Shown in pieces: positions 1 to 8,907 of a stretch of DNA of 57,033 nucleotides. The stretch is from an uncultured SAR86 cluster bacterium. Lineage in GTDB: Bacteria > Pseudomonadota > Gammaproteobacteria > Magnimaribacterales > D2472. The notes under the pieces were generated by a model that saw only the letters and a program-made list of their open reading frames with translations, did no database searches and was not told the origin of the DNA. The translations under genes and the position numbers were made by a program. Within the stretch, counting starts at the first letter, position 1, and each line of letters starts with the position of its first letter. Location of the stretch: positions 1-57,033 of the forward strand of contig CACOWI010000008.1 in NCBI GenBank assembly GCA_902630885.1. Reading direction: 5' to 3'.

Positions 1-1016
1 GGTTGATTGAAGGTTACTGGGTAAAAACCTCCTACATCAAATTCAACAGTTATGTCTGTGCCAGTTCCCAAAGCAATACCTTTTGCAACTTGTTCAATTT
101 CTGAATATATTTCTTTTCTTAACTCTGGATCGAATGTTCTAATTGTTCCCATGATCTCTGCATCTTCGGGAATAATATTATTTCTCGTACCAGCTTTTAC
201 TATTCCAACCGATATAACAGCTGGATTATTAATAATGTTTATTCGTCTGCTGACAATCGTATTTAAGGATTCTATTAGCTCTGCTGTTGCCATTATTGGG
301 TCTATTCCAGCCCATGGAGTGGAGCCGTGAGATTGAACACCTTTAATCTTTATTCTATATGCAGAGGCTGCTGCCAGTGCTGGACCAGATTTAACAGATA
401 AAACTCCATTTGGAATATTTGTCACATGAAGTCCAAAAATAACCTCTGGGTTATATTTATCAAATATACCTTCCTCTAACATCATCTTTGCTCCACCGCC
501 CTCATCTTCTGGTGGTCCTTCTTCAGCTGGCTGGAAAATAAACATTATAGTGCCCTGAATATTTGATTTATTTTTAGCTAAATATTCAGCAACTCCCATC
601 AATATAGCAACATGAGCATCATGTCCGCATGCGTGCATGACTCCTACATCATTTCCAAGATATGTAGTTCTAACTTTTGAGGCAAATGGAAGACCAGTTT
701 TTTCTTCAACTGGCAGAGCGTCCATATCTGCTCGTAGAGCAATTGTTGGTCCAGGTAAGCCTCCTTCAAGAATTCCTACTAATCCTGTATATGCGATCTT
801 TGTTTCTACTTTAATGTCCAGAGATCTAAGGTGATCTTCAATTTTTTTTGAAGTTCTAAATTCCCTGTTGCCCAGCTCTGGATATTGATGGATATCATGT
901 CTCCACTCAATAACTTTTTCCATCAAAGGTTCTAAATCTTTACTGATATTAGATGTTAAGTCAGCTGGCAAATTAACAGATGAAAACAAGAAAGCACAAA
1001 ATAATATCTTTTTCAT
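1..1016 (-). CDS. M20-family amidohydrolase (metal-dependent amidase/carboxypeptidase), C-terminus outside window
   Basis: The minus-strand reading frame opens with ATG at 1016 and stays open through the window edge, giving about 338 residues without a stop. The N-terminus MKKILFCAFLFSSVNLPA looks like a signal peptide, so the enzyme is probably exported. Family motifs follow in order: RHDIHQYPELG near residue 39, ALRADMDALP near 93, the metal-binding HACGHDAH near 128, and QPAEEGP near 156. These define the M20D group (hippurate, IAA-amino acid and N-acyl-amino acid hydrolases), which release an amino acid from an N-acyl conjugate. The substrate cannot be told from sequence. ORFs on the opposite strand here are shadows. 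Confidence 0.9.
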   Translation of the reverse strand, partial: MKKILFCAFLFSSVNLPADLTSNISKDLEPLMEKVIEWRHDIHQYPELGNREFRTSKKIEDHLRSLDIKVETKIAYTGLVGILEGGLPGPTIALRADMDALPVEEKTGLPFASKVRTTYLGNDVGVMHACGHDAHVAILMGVAEYLAKNKSNIQGTIMFIFQPAEEGPPEDEGGGAKMMLEEGIFDKYNPEVIFGLHVTNIPNGVLSVKSGPALAAASAYRIKIKGVQSHGSTPWAGIDPIMATAELIESLNTIVSRRINIINNPAVISVGIVKAGTRNNIIPEDAEIMGTIRTFDPELRKEIYSEIEQVAKGIALGTGTDITVEFDVGGFYPVTFNQ

Positions 1017-1061
1017 ATTGAGATTATAAATATAAATTTCTTTTTATAATACACATATATA

Positions 1062-1574
1062 TTATGAATGCTCTTTAATGAAATATGCTACTGCATGATC
1101 ATTAAATGCGAACTCACCAACTTTACAGAAGCCTAGATTCTCATGAAAGTCTATTGAAATTTGATTTAATGGTTGGGTATTTACCTCGCAACATAGAGGA
1201 ATTTCTTTATCTATCGCTATAGAACCTATTAAAGCATAAAGACTTCTACCAATTCCATTTCTCCTATAATCAGATTTAACAGCTATTCGATCTATATATA
1301 AAAATTTAGCTTTGTTTTGAGTAAAAAATTTGTAATTTTTTGATTTATATTCTGATCCCTCTCTAAAACAAATCATAAATCCAATAATATTATTTTCAAA
1401 TGAAATATAAAAATTGTTTGAGCTAAGTTTTATTAGCTCCTTAAGATATGCTATAGAAGATAAACTGCCGACCTCTGGAGTATGCTCTTGGTTAAGATTG
1501 TATATTTCTTTAAGAAATCCTTTTGACATATGTGATGGGAATTCAGAAACCTTGAATTTCGGATCTAGGATCAT
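1062..1574 (-). CDS. GNAT-family N-acetyltransferase
   Basis: A 170-residue protein with the acetyl-CoA-binding GNAT core. The stretch IDRIAVKSDYRRNGIGRSLY (about residues 94-113) holds the R/Q-x-x-G-x-G pyrophosphate loop on strand beta4/helix alpha3, and HENLGFCKVGEF near the C-terminus matches motif B. The family moves an acetyl group from acetyl-CoA to an amine; the acceptor is unknown. It sits 9 nt from the crotonase gene in the same direction, so the two may be cotranscribed. Confidence 0.8.
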   Translation of the reverse strand: MILDPKFKVSEFPSHMSKGFLKEIYNLNQEHTPEVGSLSSIAYLKELIKLSSNNFYISFENNIIGFMICFREGSEYKSKNYKFFTQNKAKFLYIDRIAVKSDYRRNGIGRSLYALIGSIAIDKEIPLCCEVNTQPLNQISIDFHENLGFCKVGEFAFNDHAVAYFIKEHS

Positions 1575-1583
1575 TTAATATAA

Positions 1584-2276
1584 TTATTGCTTAGTGTTTA
1601 ACCCATCTATAGCTTCATTAATCTTCTTAAGAGGATCAGCAATAAATAATTCTTTTGTCATTGAGTAACTTGGATGTCCCATAGTAGCTAAATCTTTAGC
1701 TTTTTCATTTGCAGTATTTATTAAGTTCTCTGCTGAAACAATCTCATCCATCAGTCCCGCCTCTACAGCTTTGTCAAGACTATACATTTCAGCACCAAGA
1801 ACAGCTCTATATTTATGAGATTGAGATACTCTGAATTTAATTAATTCTAATATAGGATCGGGTATTACCATATTTGTTCTCATCTCATTAGCTCCTACCA
1901 TGAAGTCTCCTTTAACACCAATTCTGTAGTCACAGCAACATAGTAAAAAAGTTCCTAAAGCAATTCCGTGTCCAGAGCAAGCAGCTATCACAGGCCTAGG
2001 GAAAGAAAAAATTCTTGCTAAAAGTTTAAAAGCATTGAGAGACATGTCTTGAATTAATTCGATGTCACCACTTTGAATAGTTTTTAAATCTAATCCAGCT
2101 GAAAACATTCCTTCCCTGCCAGTTATTATTAAACAGCCTTCCTCAGTTGGTACTTCATCTAAGCATTCATTAACAGCTCGTGACATTTGTACAGAAAACA
2201 CATTTGCTTTTCCATCATCAAGTGTAATTGTTGATATATTTCCGTCTTTCTTAAGGGTTGCTAATTTTTCTGACAT
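1584..2276 (-). CDS. enoyl-CoA hydratase/isomerase (crotonase) family protein
   Basis: A 230-residue crotonase-fold protein. The two oxyanion-hole segments are visible: GMFSAGLDL (near residue 56) and ACSGHGIALGTFLL (near 99). The region around GANEMRTNM carries a Glu at the usual catalytic position, but the typical PE..G..PG block is changed, so hydratase, isomerase or another acyl-CoA activity cannot be distinguished. It is shorter than the usual 255-260 residues mainly because of a short C-terminal helix. The start at 2276 lies only 33 nt from the likely ATG of the divergent DUF885 gene, leaving a very short shared promoter region. Confidence 0.85.
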   Translation of the reverse strand: MSEKLATLKKDGNISTITLDDGKANVFSVQMSRAVNECLDEVPTEEGCLIITGREGMFSAGLDLKTIQSGDIELIQDMSLNAFKLLARIFSFPRPVIAACSGHGIALGTFLLCCCDYRIGVKGDFMVGANEMRTNMVIPDPILELIKFRVSQSHKYRAVLGAEMYSLDKAVEAGLMDEIVSAENLINTANEKAKDLATMGHPSYSMTKELFIADPLKKINEAIDGLNTKQ

Positions 2277-2309
2277 AATATGTTTATTATTTTAAATAGA
2301 AATTCTAAC

Positions 2310-4136
2310 ATGATTAAAAAAATTCTTAAGTACACCGGAAGGCTAATTGCATTGACTGTAGCCATAGCATCTTTATATTTAATAAATCTATTTTTCATGA
2401 AGCCTATCTCGATCGATCATTATTTAGGCAAGGAGCTGATTTTAGATTTAACTGGATCTCCAGAAGAGCTTACATATGTTGGTGTTCTTGATAGGTTTAA
2501 TTGGATAACCAATCATAATTCTAAATTATCAATACCGCAGGAGAATGACATTGAAATTGGGGTCAAGCAGACAGAAAAGATAATCAAGACTCTTTATAAA
2601 TACGATGATTCAAGGCTTTCAAATATTCAAAAAAACACAAAAAAAATTGCGATCTTTGATTACGAAAATCAATTAAAGGAGCTCAAGGATTTCCCTTATT
2701 TGGATTATCCTCTAAATCAAATTGGTGGAATTCATCTTAATACAATTGAATTTATGAATAGTGTACATCCAATAAGATCAGAGTCGGAGGCTAAGGCTTT
2801 TATAAAACGAACAGACTTAATAAAAGAGGTTTATGGGGGAGTTTTAAATCACTTAGAAAAACAAGCTAGTAATGGAGTTTTCCCACCGGAATTTGTCTAT
2901 GTTCATGTAATAAACCAACTTGACGAATTTATAAATATTCCAAATATTGAACATCCTCTATATAAACAATTCATGCTGAAGGTTGGAGAATTAGATTTGA
3001 ATAAAGATAAGGTTGATTATCTGGAAGAAGAAATAAGGAGATCTATAGATGAAAGTGTCACGCCTGGTTTTAAGCTTCTAAGAGACTTTATGGCTAGTTC
3101 TCAAAAGAATGCTAACAAAAATCATGGAATATGGTCTCAACCAGGCGGAGATGAATACTATAAATTAAAAATAAGAACTTTTACTACCACAGATTATTCA
3201 CCAGAAAAAATACATCAGATGGGCTTAAATGAAGTAAAAAGAATTTCTTCTAGAATGAGAGAGATTCTTACATCACTTGATTATGACGAAAATAAAAGCG
3301 TTGGCGAATTGATGAATGAATTAAATGAAGACCCCGACTTTCTTTATGCAGATACTCCGGATAGAAAAGAAATTGTGCTAAATGACTATACAGACATGGT
3401 GAATGAAGCTATTGAGGTTATGACTGACTATTTTCATACAATGCCTAAATCTGAAGTGGTTGTTAAAGCTGTTCCAGAATATTCAGAACAAAATGCAGCT
3501 GGAGGATATTATCAATCACCTGCTCTTGATGGAAGCAGACCCGGTGTATTTTATGCAAATTTATATGATATAAAACAAACTCCTACTTATAGCATGAGAA
3601 CATTGGCATATCATGAGGCAACACCAGGCCATCATCATCAAATAGCACATTCGTTAGAAAACGAAGAGTTAACTTTATACAGAAGATTTGGTTATTACAC
3701 ATCGGCCTTTGCGGAAGGATGGGCTTTGTATTCTGAAATACTTGCTCTCGAAGCTGGTTTGGCTGAAAACCCATATGATGAGCTTGGAATACTTCAAAGT
3801 GAGTTATTTAGAGCTGTTAGATTGGTTGTTGATACTGGCATGCACTATAAAAGATGGACTCGTGAAGAAGCGATGAAGTACATGAAATCAAAAACAGGAA
3901 TGTCAGATACAGAAGTAAGAGTTGAGATAGAAAGATATATTGTATGGCCAGGGCAGGCTCTAAGTTATAAAGTAGGTATGATCAAAATTCTTGAGCTTAG
4001 AGAAAAAGCCAAGAATGAACTTGGCGATAAATTTAATATCAAGGACTTCCACTCAGCCGTTTTAGATCACGGAAATCCACCTCTATTTATAGTGGAAGAA
4101 ATGGTTAATGATATGATCAATCAGGCCTTGAACTAG
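2310..4136 (+). CDS. DUF885 family protein (putative metallo-carboxypeptidase-like)
   Basis: About 608 residues from ATG 2310. An in-frame ATG at 2280 would add ten residues but nearly abuts the divergent crotonase start, so 2310 is preferred. The N-terminus has one hydrophobic segment (residues about 8-26), indicating membrane anchoring or export. The C-terminal half holds YHEATPGHHHQIAHS (near residue 438) and a downstream FAEGWALYSE. Together these form the HExxPGHH...E zinc-site signature of DUF885, a family distantly related to M32-type gluzincin peptidases. Its stop overlaps the stop of the convergent acyltransferase (shared CTAG). Confidence 0.85.
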   Translation: MIKKILKYTGRLIALTVAIASLYLINLFFMKPISIDHYLGKELILDLTGSPEELTYVGVLDRFNWITNHNSKLSIPQENDIEIGVKQTEKIIKTLYKYDDSRLSNIQKNTKKIAIFDYENQLKELKDFPYLDYPLNQIGGIHLNTIEFMNSVHPIRSESEAKAFIKRTDLIKEVYGGVLNHLEKQASNGVFPPEFVYVHVINQLDEFINIPNIEHPLYKQFMLKVGELDLNKDKVDYLEEEIRRSIDESVTPGFKLLRDFMASSQKNANKNHGIWSQPGGDEYYKLKIRTFTTTDYSPEKIHQMGLNEVKRISSRMREILTSLDYDENKSVGELMNELNEDPDFLYADTPDRKEIVLNDYTDMVNEAIEVMTDYFHTMPKSEVVVKAVPEYSEQNAAGGYYQSPALDGSRPGVFYANLYDIKQTPTYSMRTLAYHEATPGHHHQIAHSLENEELTLYRRFGYYTSAFAEGWALYSEILALEAGLAENPYDELGILQSELFRAVRLVVDTGMHYKRWTREEAMKYMKSKTGMSDTEVRVEIERYIVWPGQALSYKVGMIKILELREKAKNELGDKFNIKDFHSAVLDHGNPPLFIVEEMVNDMINQALN

Positions 4137-4735
4137 TATTTTTCAGGGTGTTTTGCAGTAAAGACACTATAGTAATCTTTTAGATCTTTGATATCTTTAT
4201 TATTATCTCCTGACGGTGTGAAAGCTTTACCTAAAATTATTTCTTTTTTTGCAAAATCTAAAGATGCAGGAATTATTTTTGTGTTTAATTCTTTAGCAAT
4301 TCTTAAAAAGCCCGTTTTCCATTCATTTACTTTTGAGCGGGTTCCTTCTGGAGACATTCCAATTAGAGAGCTATTTATACCTTTGATCTGGTTTATAGCA
4401 TCCTGAATTATTCCACCAGGTTTATTTCTATCAACCGGTATCCCGCCCATGTATCTTAAAAAAGCTCCTAAGCCATACCTAAATGCGGTATGTTTCCCAA
4501 TAAATGTAATCCTTGCATCTAAACCAGCTATTGCTGCAACTCCCAAAATTCCGTCCCAGTTAGAGGTGTGAGGGGCAACAATTACAACGAGCTTCTTTTC
4601 ATTGAACTCATCCGATATCTTTCCATGAACTTTCCATCCTAAGGATGATAAAACAAATCTACCTAGCCACTGAAGTGCTTTTGGTCTATAAGCTCGGAAA
4701 CTTTTTGGAATTTGTGAACTTGAAACACTTTTCAT
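4133..4735 (-). CDS. 1-acyl-sn-glycerol-3-phosphate acyltransferase-like (PlsC family)
   Basis: A 200-residue acyltransferase with the four PlsC blocks: APHTSNWDG (the HX4D catalytic motif, near residue 53), KHTAFRYG, GGIPVDRNK and SPEGTRSKVNEW (near residue 130). The family transfers acyl chains from acyl-CoA or acyl-ACP to lysophospholipid at the inner membrane. The short length and the HTSNWDG form resemble the subgroup often annotated lysophospholipid acyltransferase rather than housekeeping PlsC; another member lies at 55216-55920. It is 2 nt from the TIGR02206 gene upstream, so an operon is likely. Confidence 0.85.
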   Translation of the reverse strand: MKSVSSSQIPKSFRAYRPKALQWLGRFVLSSLGWKVHGKISDEFNEKKLVVIVAPHTSNWDGILGVAAIAGLDARITFIGKHTAFRYGLGAFLRYMGGIPVDRNKPGGIIQDAINQIKGINSSLIGMSPEGTRSKVNEWKTGFLRIAKELNTKIIPASLDFAKKEIILGKAFTPSGDNNKDIKDLKDYYSVFTAKHPEKY

Positions 4736-4737
4736 TC

Positions 4738-5433
4738 TTATACAGTAGTCTTATTAGATTTATCTTTTAGAAGATATGGTAAATATATTAAATAGCAAAC
4801 TATTACAGCAAGAATATAAATATCAATCATATGATATGGCTCATCTCTCATAAAACCTGTTACATTTAAACCAGGTGGTTTTTCCATAACATACCAATAG
4901 TTTGCTGGCGGTCCTAATAAATAATTAATTGGATACATCAAAATTAAAAACAAAGTTAACACTAATAGAACTCTGTGAACATCTTTAAAATAAGGTCTTT
5001 GATTATCAACTACCATGGCATAACTTACGCCTAATAAGATCATTGAGTGACCAATCATATGACGGACATAGTCAATATGTGGGAATGAATATAAAACATC
5101 AGGAGTTAATATAGCCATTCCTGCTCCTGAAATACCAGCAAAAAAAGCAAATAAAAAAAACTCTCTTCTTTGAGTTATAAAATAAAGCATGATAGATGCA
5201 CAAGAAAAATCACATAAGTGAAGTGGCAATCCTAGCTTTATTTGTTGAGTGTACCCCTCCCTGTAAAAATCCAAGCCTTGGTTTATTAAGATAAAAATGA
5301 ATATTGCAACTATTACAAGTTTTTTCCACATATCACTCTTATTCAAAACAAATTTCGGTAAATAAATAATCATAGCAATACAAGCTATGGCAAAAATGAT
5401 ATGAGAGGTGTCTGATAAGCTGAATTCTGTCAT
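4738..5433 (-). CDS. TIGR02206-type integral membrane protein (YwaF/TMEM164 family)
   Basis: A 231-residue polytopic membrane protein with about seven hydrophobic segments. The conserved motif LGLPLHLCDFS (near residue 67), with His and Cys/Asp in a membrane helix, marks the YwaF/TMEM164 family. Bacterial members have no firm biochemical role; animal TMEM164 acts as a phospholipid acyltransferase through its Cys, and the neighbouring PlsC-type gene makes a lipid role plausible here, though this is inference. Start ATG 5433 is 8 nt downstream of the previous gene's stop. Confidence 0.75.
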   Translation of the reverse strand: MTEFSLSDTSHIIFAIACIAMIIYLPKFVLNKSDMWKKLVIVAIFIFILINQGLDFYREGYTQQIKLGLPLHLCDFSCASIMLYFITQRREFFLFAFFAGISGAGMAILTPDVLYSFPHIDYVRHMIGHSMILLGVSYAMVVDNQRPYFKDVHRVLLVLTLFLILMYPINYLLGPPANYWYVMEKPPGLNVTGFMRDEPYHMIDIYILAVIVCYLIYLPYLLKDKSNKTTV

Positions 5434-5441
5434 TATAAATA

Positions 5442-6449
5442 TTAGGCGTAAACTTTGCCGAAATCATTATCTAGAAAATCTTGCCAAGATAAAGATTCTT
5501 GTTTTACAAATCCATTTCCTTTCATTTTTCCATCAAGATGCATTTTTAGAACACTACAAACTCCCGAAGCTGTAGTTAATTGGATTGCACTCAATTTATC
5601 ATTCCCATAAATTTTTCTTAAATAAGTTTTTTCCTGTAATACTCCATCAATAATACCTATAACCTTCACAAAAAATATAATCACATCATTCTTTGTTCTT
5701 GGTACTTCTTTATCAAAAAGCTTTTCAAGAATCTCTTTATTTTTTTTGAGGTGTAAATCATTAAATAAAAACTTCATGTGGTTTACATGACCTGGATATC
5801 TAATTGTCTTGTAACTAAGATTTTCAACCTGATTTTCATAGGTCTCGCACATGGTGGCACATCCGCCACTTGTATTGAATGCCTCAAAACTTTCACCTTC
5901 TATTACAATTTTTTCTATGCCCTCCAAAGGCATAAGTTTTACAGCTTTACCCTCATAAATTGCATCTGCTTCATTGCAGTATTCATTTATAAGTCCATTA
6001 GTTGACCAACTCAAATAATAACTCATCTCATTAGTCGTAAATCTTGGTAGTGCGCCTACTCTCATTAGAACCTCATTTACGCTATCAAATTCTTTCATCA
6101 TAGATGCAGCACAAATATTTATAGCTCCCGGAGCAAGTCCACACTGAGGCATTAATATATTTTTTGAGTCTAGAGTTTTAATAAAATCTGTTGTTTCAAC
6201 ATCTTCTGTTAAATCGAAATATGCTACGCCTTGCTCAGCTGCAATTTTTGCAACATTTTTATTAACTTTAAAAGGCCCAGCAGAAATAACAGCATCATTT
6301 CCTTTTAAGAAATCTTTTACCTGAGAGATATCTAATGCATCAAATCCATCCTCTATATCTCCCTGATTAATCACAAAATCTTTTTTAAGAAGCTGCTTCA
6401 GTGCCCAGCCAATATTGCCACTTCCAACGATTGCAATTTTAGTTTTCAT
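5442..6449 (-). CDS. saccharopine dehydrogenase-like / lysine 6-dehydrogenase family oxidoreductase
   Basis: About 335 residues from ATG 6449; a TTG nine bases farther upstream is the alternative. The N-terminus has a Rossmann fold, KIAIVGSGNIGWALKQLL, followed by DVETTDF and MPQCGLAPGAINICAA, which are typical of the saccharopine dehydrogenase/LysDH family. Its ATG overlaps the stop of the aldehyde dehydrogenase by 11 nt, so translation is coupled. In bacteria this pairing is the known LYSDH-AASADH lysine-degradation operon: lysine is oxidised to aminoadipate semialdehyde (cyclising to piperideine-6-carboxylate) and the aldehyde dehydrogenase forms 2-aminoadipate. No lysine-ketoglutarate reductase domain is present, which favours a direct lysine dehydrogenase. 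Confidence 0.8.
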   Translation of the reverse strand: MKTKIAIVGSGNIGWALKQLLKKDFVINQGDIEDGFDALDISQVKDFLKGNDAVISAGPFKVNKNVAKIAAEQGVAYFDLTEDVETTDFIKTLDSKNILMPQCGLAPGAINICAASMMKEFDSVNEVLMRVGALPRFTTNEMSYYLSWSTNGLINEYCNEADAIYEGKAVKLMPLEGIEKIVIEGESFEAFNTSGGCATMCETYENQVENLSYKTIRYPGHVNHMKFLFNDLHLKKNKEILEKLFDKEVPRTKNDVIIFFVKVIGIIDGVLQEKTYLRKIYGNDKLSAIQLTTASGVCSVLKMHLDGKMKGNGFVKQESLSWQDFLDNDFGKVYA

Positions 6450-7812
6450 CAAATTCAACTCCCTGAGCTAGTGGGAGCTCTTCACCATAATTGATTGTGG
6501 CAGTAACTCTTCTCATATAATTTTTCCAGGCATCTGATCCAGATTCTCTTCCACCACCAGTATCTTTCTCTCCTCCGAAAGCACCACCAATTTCAGCTCC
6601 ACTTGTACCTATGTTAACGTTAGCTATTCCACAGTCACTACCCGATTCACTGAGAAATAGTTCAGACTCTCTTATATCATTTGTAAAAATTGAACTACTC
6701 AGTCCTTGTTTAACATCATTTTGCATATGAATTGCGTCTTTAATATCTTCATAATCTTTTACATAAAGAATTGGTGCAAAGGTCTCTTGCATCATTTCAT
6801 CCTCGATCTTCTCAACCATCACTAATGCAGGTTTGACATAATATTCATGTGGATCCTCAATTTCTAATCTTTCACCTCCTATAACTGCAACACCTTTATC
6901 TCTTAGAGATTTCAATATTTCTTGCATCGAGTCATAGCTTTCTTTTGATATAAGAGGTCCAATCTGCGATTTTTCTTTTGCTGGACATCCAATTATCAAA
7001 TCGTCAAAACATTTTTCCAAACGTTGAACACAATCTTTATAAATGTCTTTATGAACAAATAGTCTTCTCAAAGAAGTGCACCTTTGACCGGTCGTACCAC
7101 ATGCTGAGAATGCAATTCCTTTAATTGTTAAATCTAGATCTGCTGATGGACAAACAATTGCTGCATTATTGCCGCCTAATTCTAGAAGAATTTTTCCAAG
7201 TCTGGCAGAAACAATTGGTGCAATTTCTTTACCCATTTGAGTACTTCCTGTGGCTGATACTAGATTAATTCTATTATCTTCACAAATAGCAACCGCCTCT
7301 TTTTTTCCTCCCTCTAATATTTGGACTAAGTCAGCATGATCTCCGCTTACTGAATCCCATGCTTTTTTTATGCCCATCGCACATCCGTTTGAATGGGGGC
7401 TTGGTTTCCAAATAATGCTATTTCCACATACTGCTGCTAAACAAAAATTCCAAGCAAAAACAGCCATAGGAAAATTAAAAGCAGTGATACATCCAACAAC
7501 TCCAATTGGATGCCATAATTCTTGAAGTCTGTGATTTGGCCTTTCACTTGGCATTGTTAGTCCATATAGTTGTCTACTTAAACCAACTGCAAAATCACAC
7601 ATATCAATTGCTTCTTGAACCTCTCCAAGTGATTCTGTTTTAATTTTTCTTGCCTCTTTTGTTATTAGTTCGGCAAGGTTTTCTTTTTCTTTTCTAAGCT
7701 CTTCTCCAAAGAGACGAATATATTCACCTCGTTGAGGAGCTGGTAATTTCATCCATTCTGAAGAAACTGTTTGTGATTTTTTGACTACGTTATTATAGAT
7801 ATCTTTGTTCAT
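6439..7812 (-). CDS. aldehyde dehydrogenase, ALDH7/antiquitin type (probable L-aminoadipate-semialdehyde dehydrogenase)
   Basis: About 457 residues from ATG 7812; a TTG at 7827 would add five. Catalytic features are LLELGGNNAAI with the general-base Glu (near residue 245) and FSACGTTGQRCTSLRR with the nucleophilic Cys (near 283). The GTTGQRCTSLRRLF block and the ending KNYMRRVTATINY are characteristic of ALDH7A1-like enzymes, which oxidise 2-aminoadipate-6-semialdehyde with NAD+. It is somewhat shorter than the usual 500 residues, mainly at the N-terminus. It is first in the pair with the LysDH-like gene. Confidence 0.88.
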   Translation of the reverse strand: MNKDIYNNVVKKSQTVSSEWMKLPAPQRGEYIRLFGEELRKEKENLAELITKEARKIKTESLGEVQEAIDMCDFAVGLSRQLYGLTMPSERPNHRLQELWHPIGVVGCITAFNFPMAVFAWNFCLAAVCGNSIIWKPSPHSNGCAMGIKKAWDSVSGDHADLVQILEGGKKEAVAICEDNRINLVSATGSTQMGKEIAPIVSARLGKILLELGGNNAAIVCPSADLDLTIKGIAFSACGTTGQRCTSLRRLFVHKDIYKDCVQRLEKCFDDLIIGCPAKEKSQIGPLISKESYDSMQEILKSLRDKGVAVIGGERLEIEDPHEYYVKPALVMVEKIEDEMMQETFAPILYVKDYEDIKDAIHMQNDVKQGLSSSIFTNDIRESELFLSESGSDCGIANVNIGTSGAEIGGAFGGEKDTGGGRESGSDAWKNYMRRVTATINYGEELPLAQGVEFDEN

Positions 7813-7902
7813 AAGAAAATATAGCAACCAAAATTTGCTCTCCCGATAATGCTAATTTTACTATAGTCTGGGTGCTAAAAGTAAAAAGATGATTTTCTAT
7901 TA

Positions 7903-8214
7903 CTAAAGGATCTTATGCTTGCCTTGAAGTATTTCCATGTACATCTTGTAATCACCGATAAAACTATAAAAAGGATATGAAAATGTTGCAGGCTTATTTT
8001 TTTCTATAAAAAAATGTCCTACCCATGCAAAACCATAACCTGATAACAGTGCATACAATATGAATAGAAAGTTAAAAGATAATAAAAATTTAATTAAAAA
8101 ATATATGCTCAAACTTGTGCCAATAAAATGCATTAATTTTGTATGTTTATTATCGTGCTCCTCAATATAGTAAGGATAAAATTCACTAAAACTTTTATAT
8201 TTTTTCTCTTCCAT
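7903..8214 (-). CDS. Mpo1/DUF962-family membrane protein
   Basis: A 103-residue protein with YYIEEHDNKHTKLMHFIGT near residue 15 (an H-x3-H-x4-H arrangement) and GYGFAWVGHFFIEKNKPATF in the second half, both typical of DUF962. The yeast member Mpo1 is an ER dioxygenase for 2-hydroxy fatty acids using Fe2+, so a fatty-acid alpha-oxidation role is possible here, but bacterial members are largely untested. Three hydrophobic helices are predicted. It lies 3 nt from the secreted protein gene upstream. Confidence 0.8.
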   Translation of the reverse strand: MEEKKYKSFSEFYPYYIEEHDNKHTKLMHFIGTSLSIYFLIKFLLSFNFLFILYALLSGYGFAWVGHFFIEKNKPATFSYPFYSFIGDYKMYMEILQGKHKIL

Positions 8215-8217
8215 AAT

Positions 8218-8844
8218 TTATTTAGGGGCTGCCTCAGGTTGAAACATGTAATAGCCCTCAAATGGAATCATTAAATGCGCATATGGAGTTCCTTTAAACA
8301 TTTGATAGGGTTCTCCAGTTGTAAAATCAGTAGTAAAGTTTTCAATAGTTTTTGTATCTTTTGGCATTAGCATTAAATGCGGTCCTGATTCAATAAAATG
8401 ATTCATTTTGATGGCATTCTCTTTATTTCCACCATATAGTGACGAAACTCTATTATCCTCTCCAACATCTCCATGCAACATCCAAATATATGCATCTCGC
8501 TTCATGTTTGGTTGTGTTCCGTTTACATAAGCCTCTACCCACTTAAACCCTTCGATGTCAGCACATGATGCATTTGTATCTTGGGCATCTTTATATCCTT
8601 CTTTTGGCATTGGTCTTCCTGGAGAGCAAGTCCAACCATTAGTACCTTCTTTTATAACCTTGCCATCATATGTTGCAACTGATGCAAAATCTCCAATAAA
8701 CGAAGGAGCAGCAGTTGATAAGGTTTTTATTAACCATTCTTTTGATTTACCATCTTTTGCATGGTGATCTCCATGCTCATGATGACCAGCTGAAACATTT
8801 ATAACAAATAGAAAAGCTATTAAGCTTACAAACTTAAAATTCAT
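8218..8844 (-). CDS. secreted protein of unknown function, His-rich N-terminus
   Basis: A 208-residue protein with a clear signal peptide (MNFKFVSLIAFLFVINVSA) followed by a His/Asp-rich stretch HHEHGDHH that could bind metal. The mature part has the motif KEGTNGWTCSPG (near residue 67), with a second Cys about 20 residues later, and a His-containing ESGPHLMLMP near residue 155. I recognise a recurring EGTNGWTC-type motif from uncharacterised marine secreted proteins but no named domain. A strong ribosome-binding site (AGGGGAA) stands just before ATG 8844. Confidence 0.75.
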   Translation of the reverse strand: MNFKFVSLIAFLFVINVSAGHHEHGDHHAKDGKSKEWLIKTLSTAAPSFIGDFASVATYDGKVIKEGTNGWTCSPGRPMPKEGYKDAQDTNASCADIEGFKWVEAYVNGTQPNMKRDAYIWMLHGDVGEDNRVSSLYGGNKENAIKMNHFIESGPHLMLMPKDTKTIENFTTDFTTGEPYQMFKGTPYAHLMIPFEGYYMFQPEAAPK

Positions 8845-8907
8845 ATATTTTCCCCTATATATAATTATTATTTATTCTAAAAAAGAAATTGATTGAATTC
8901 AAATAAA

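Noticed and set aside
52-834. Plus-strand open frames at 52-330 and 637-834
   Set aside because: They are antisense to a minus-strand M20 amidohydrolase whose motifs are intact through the window edge.
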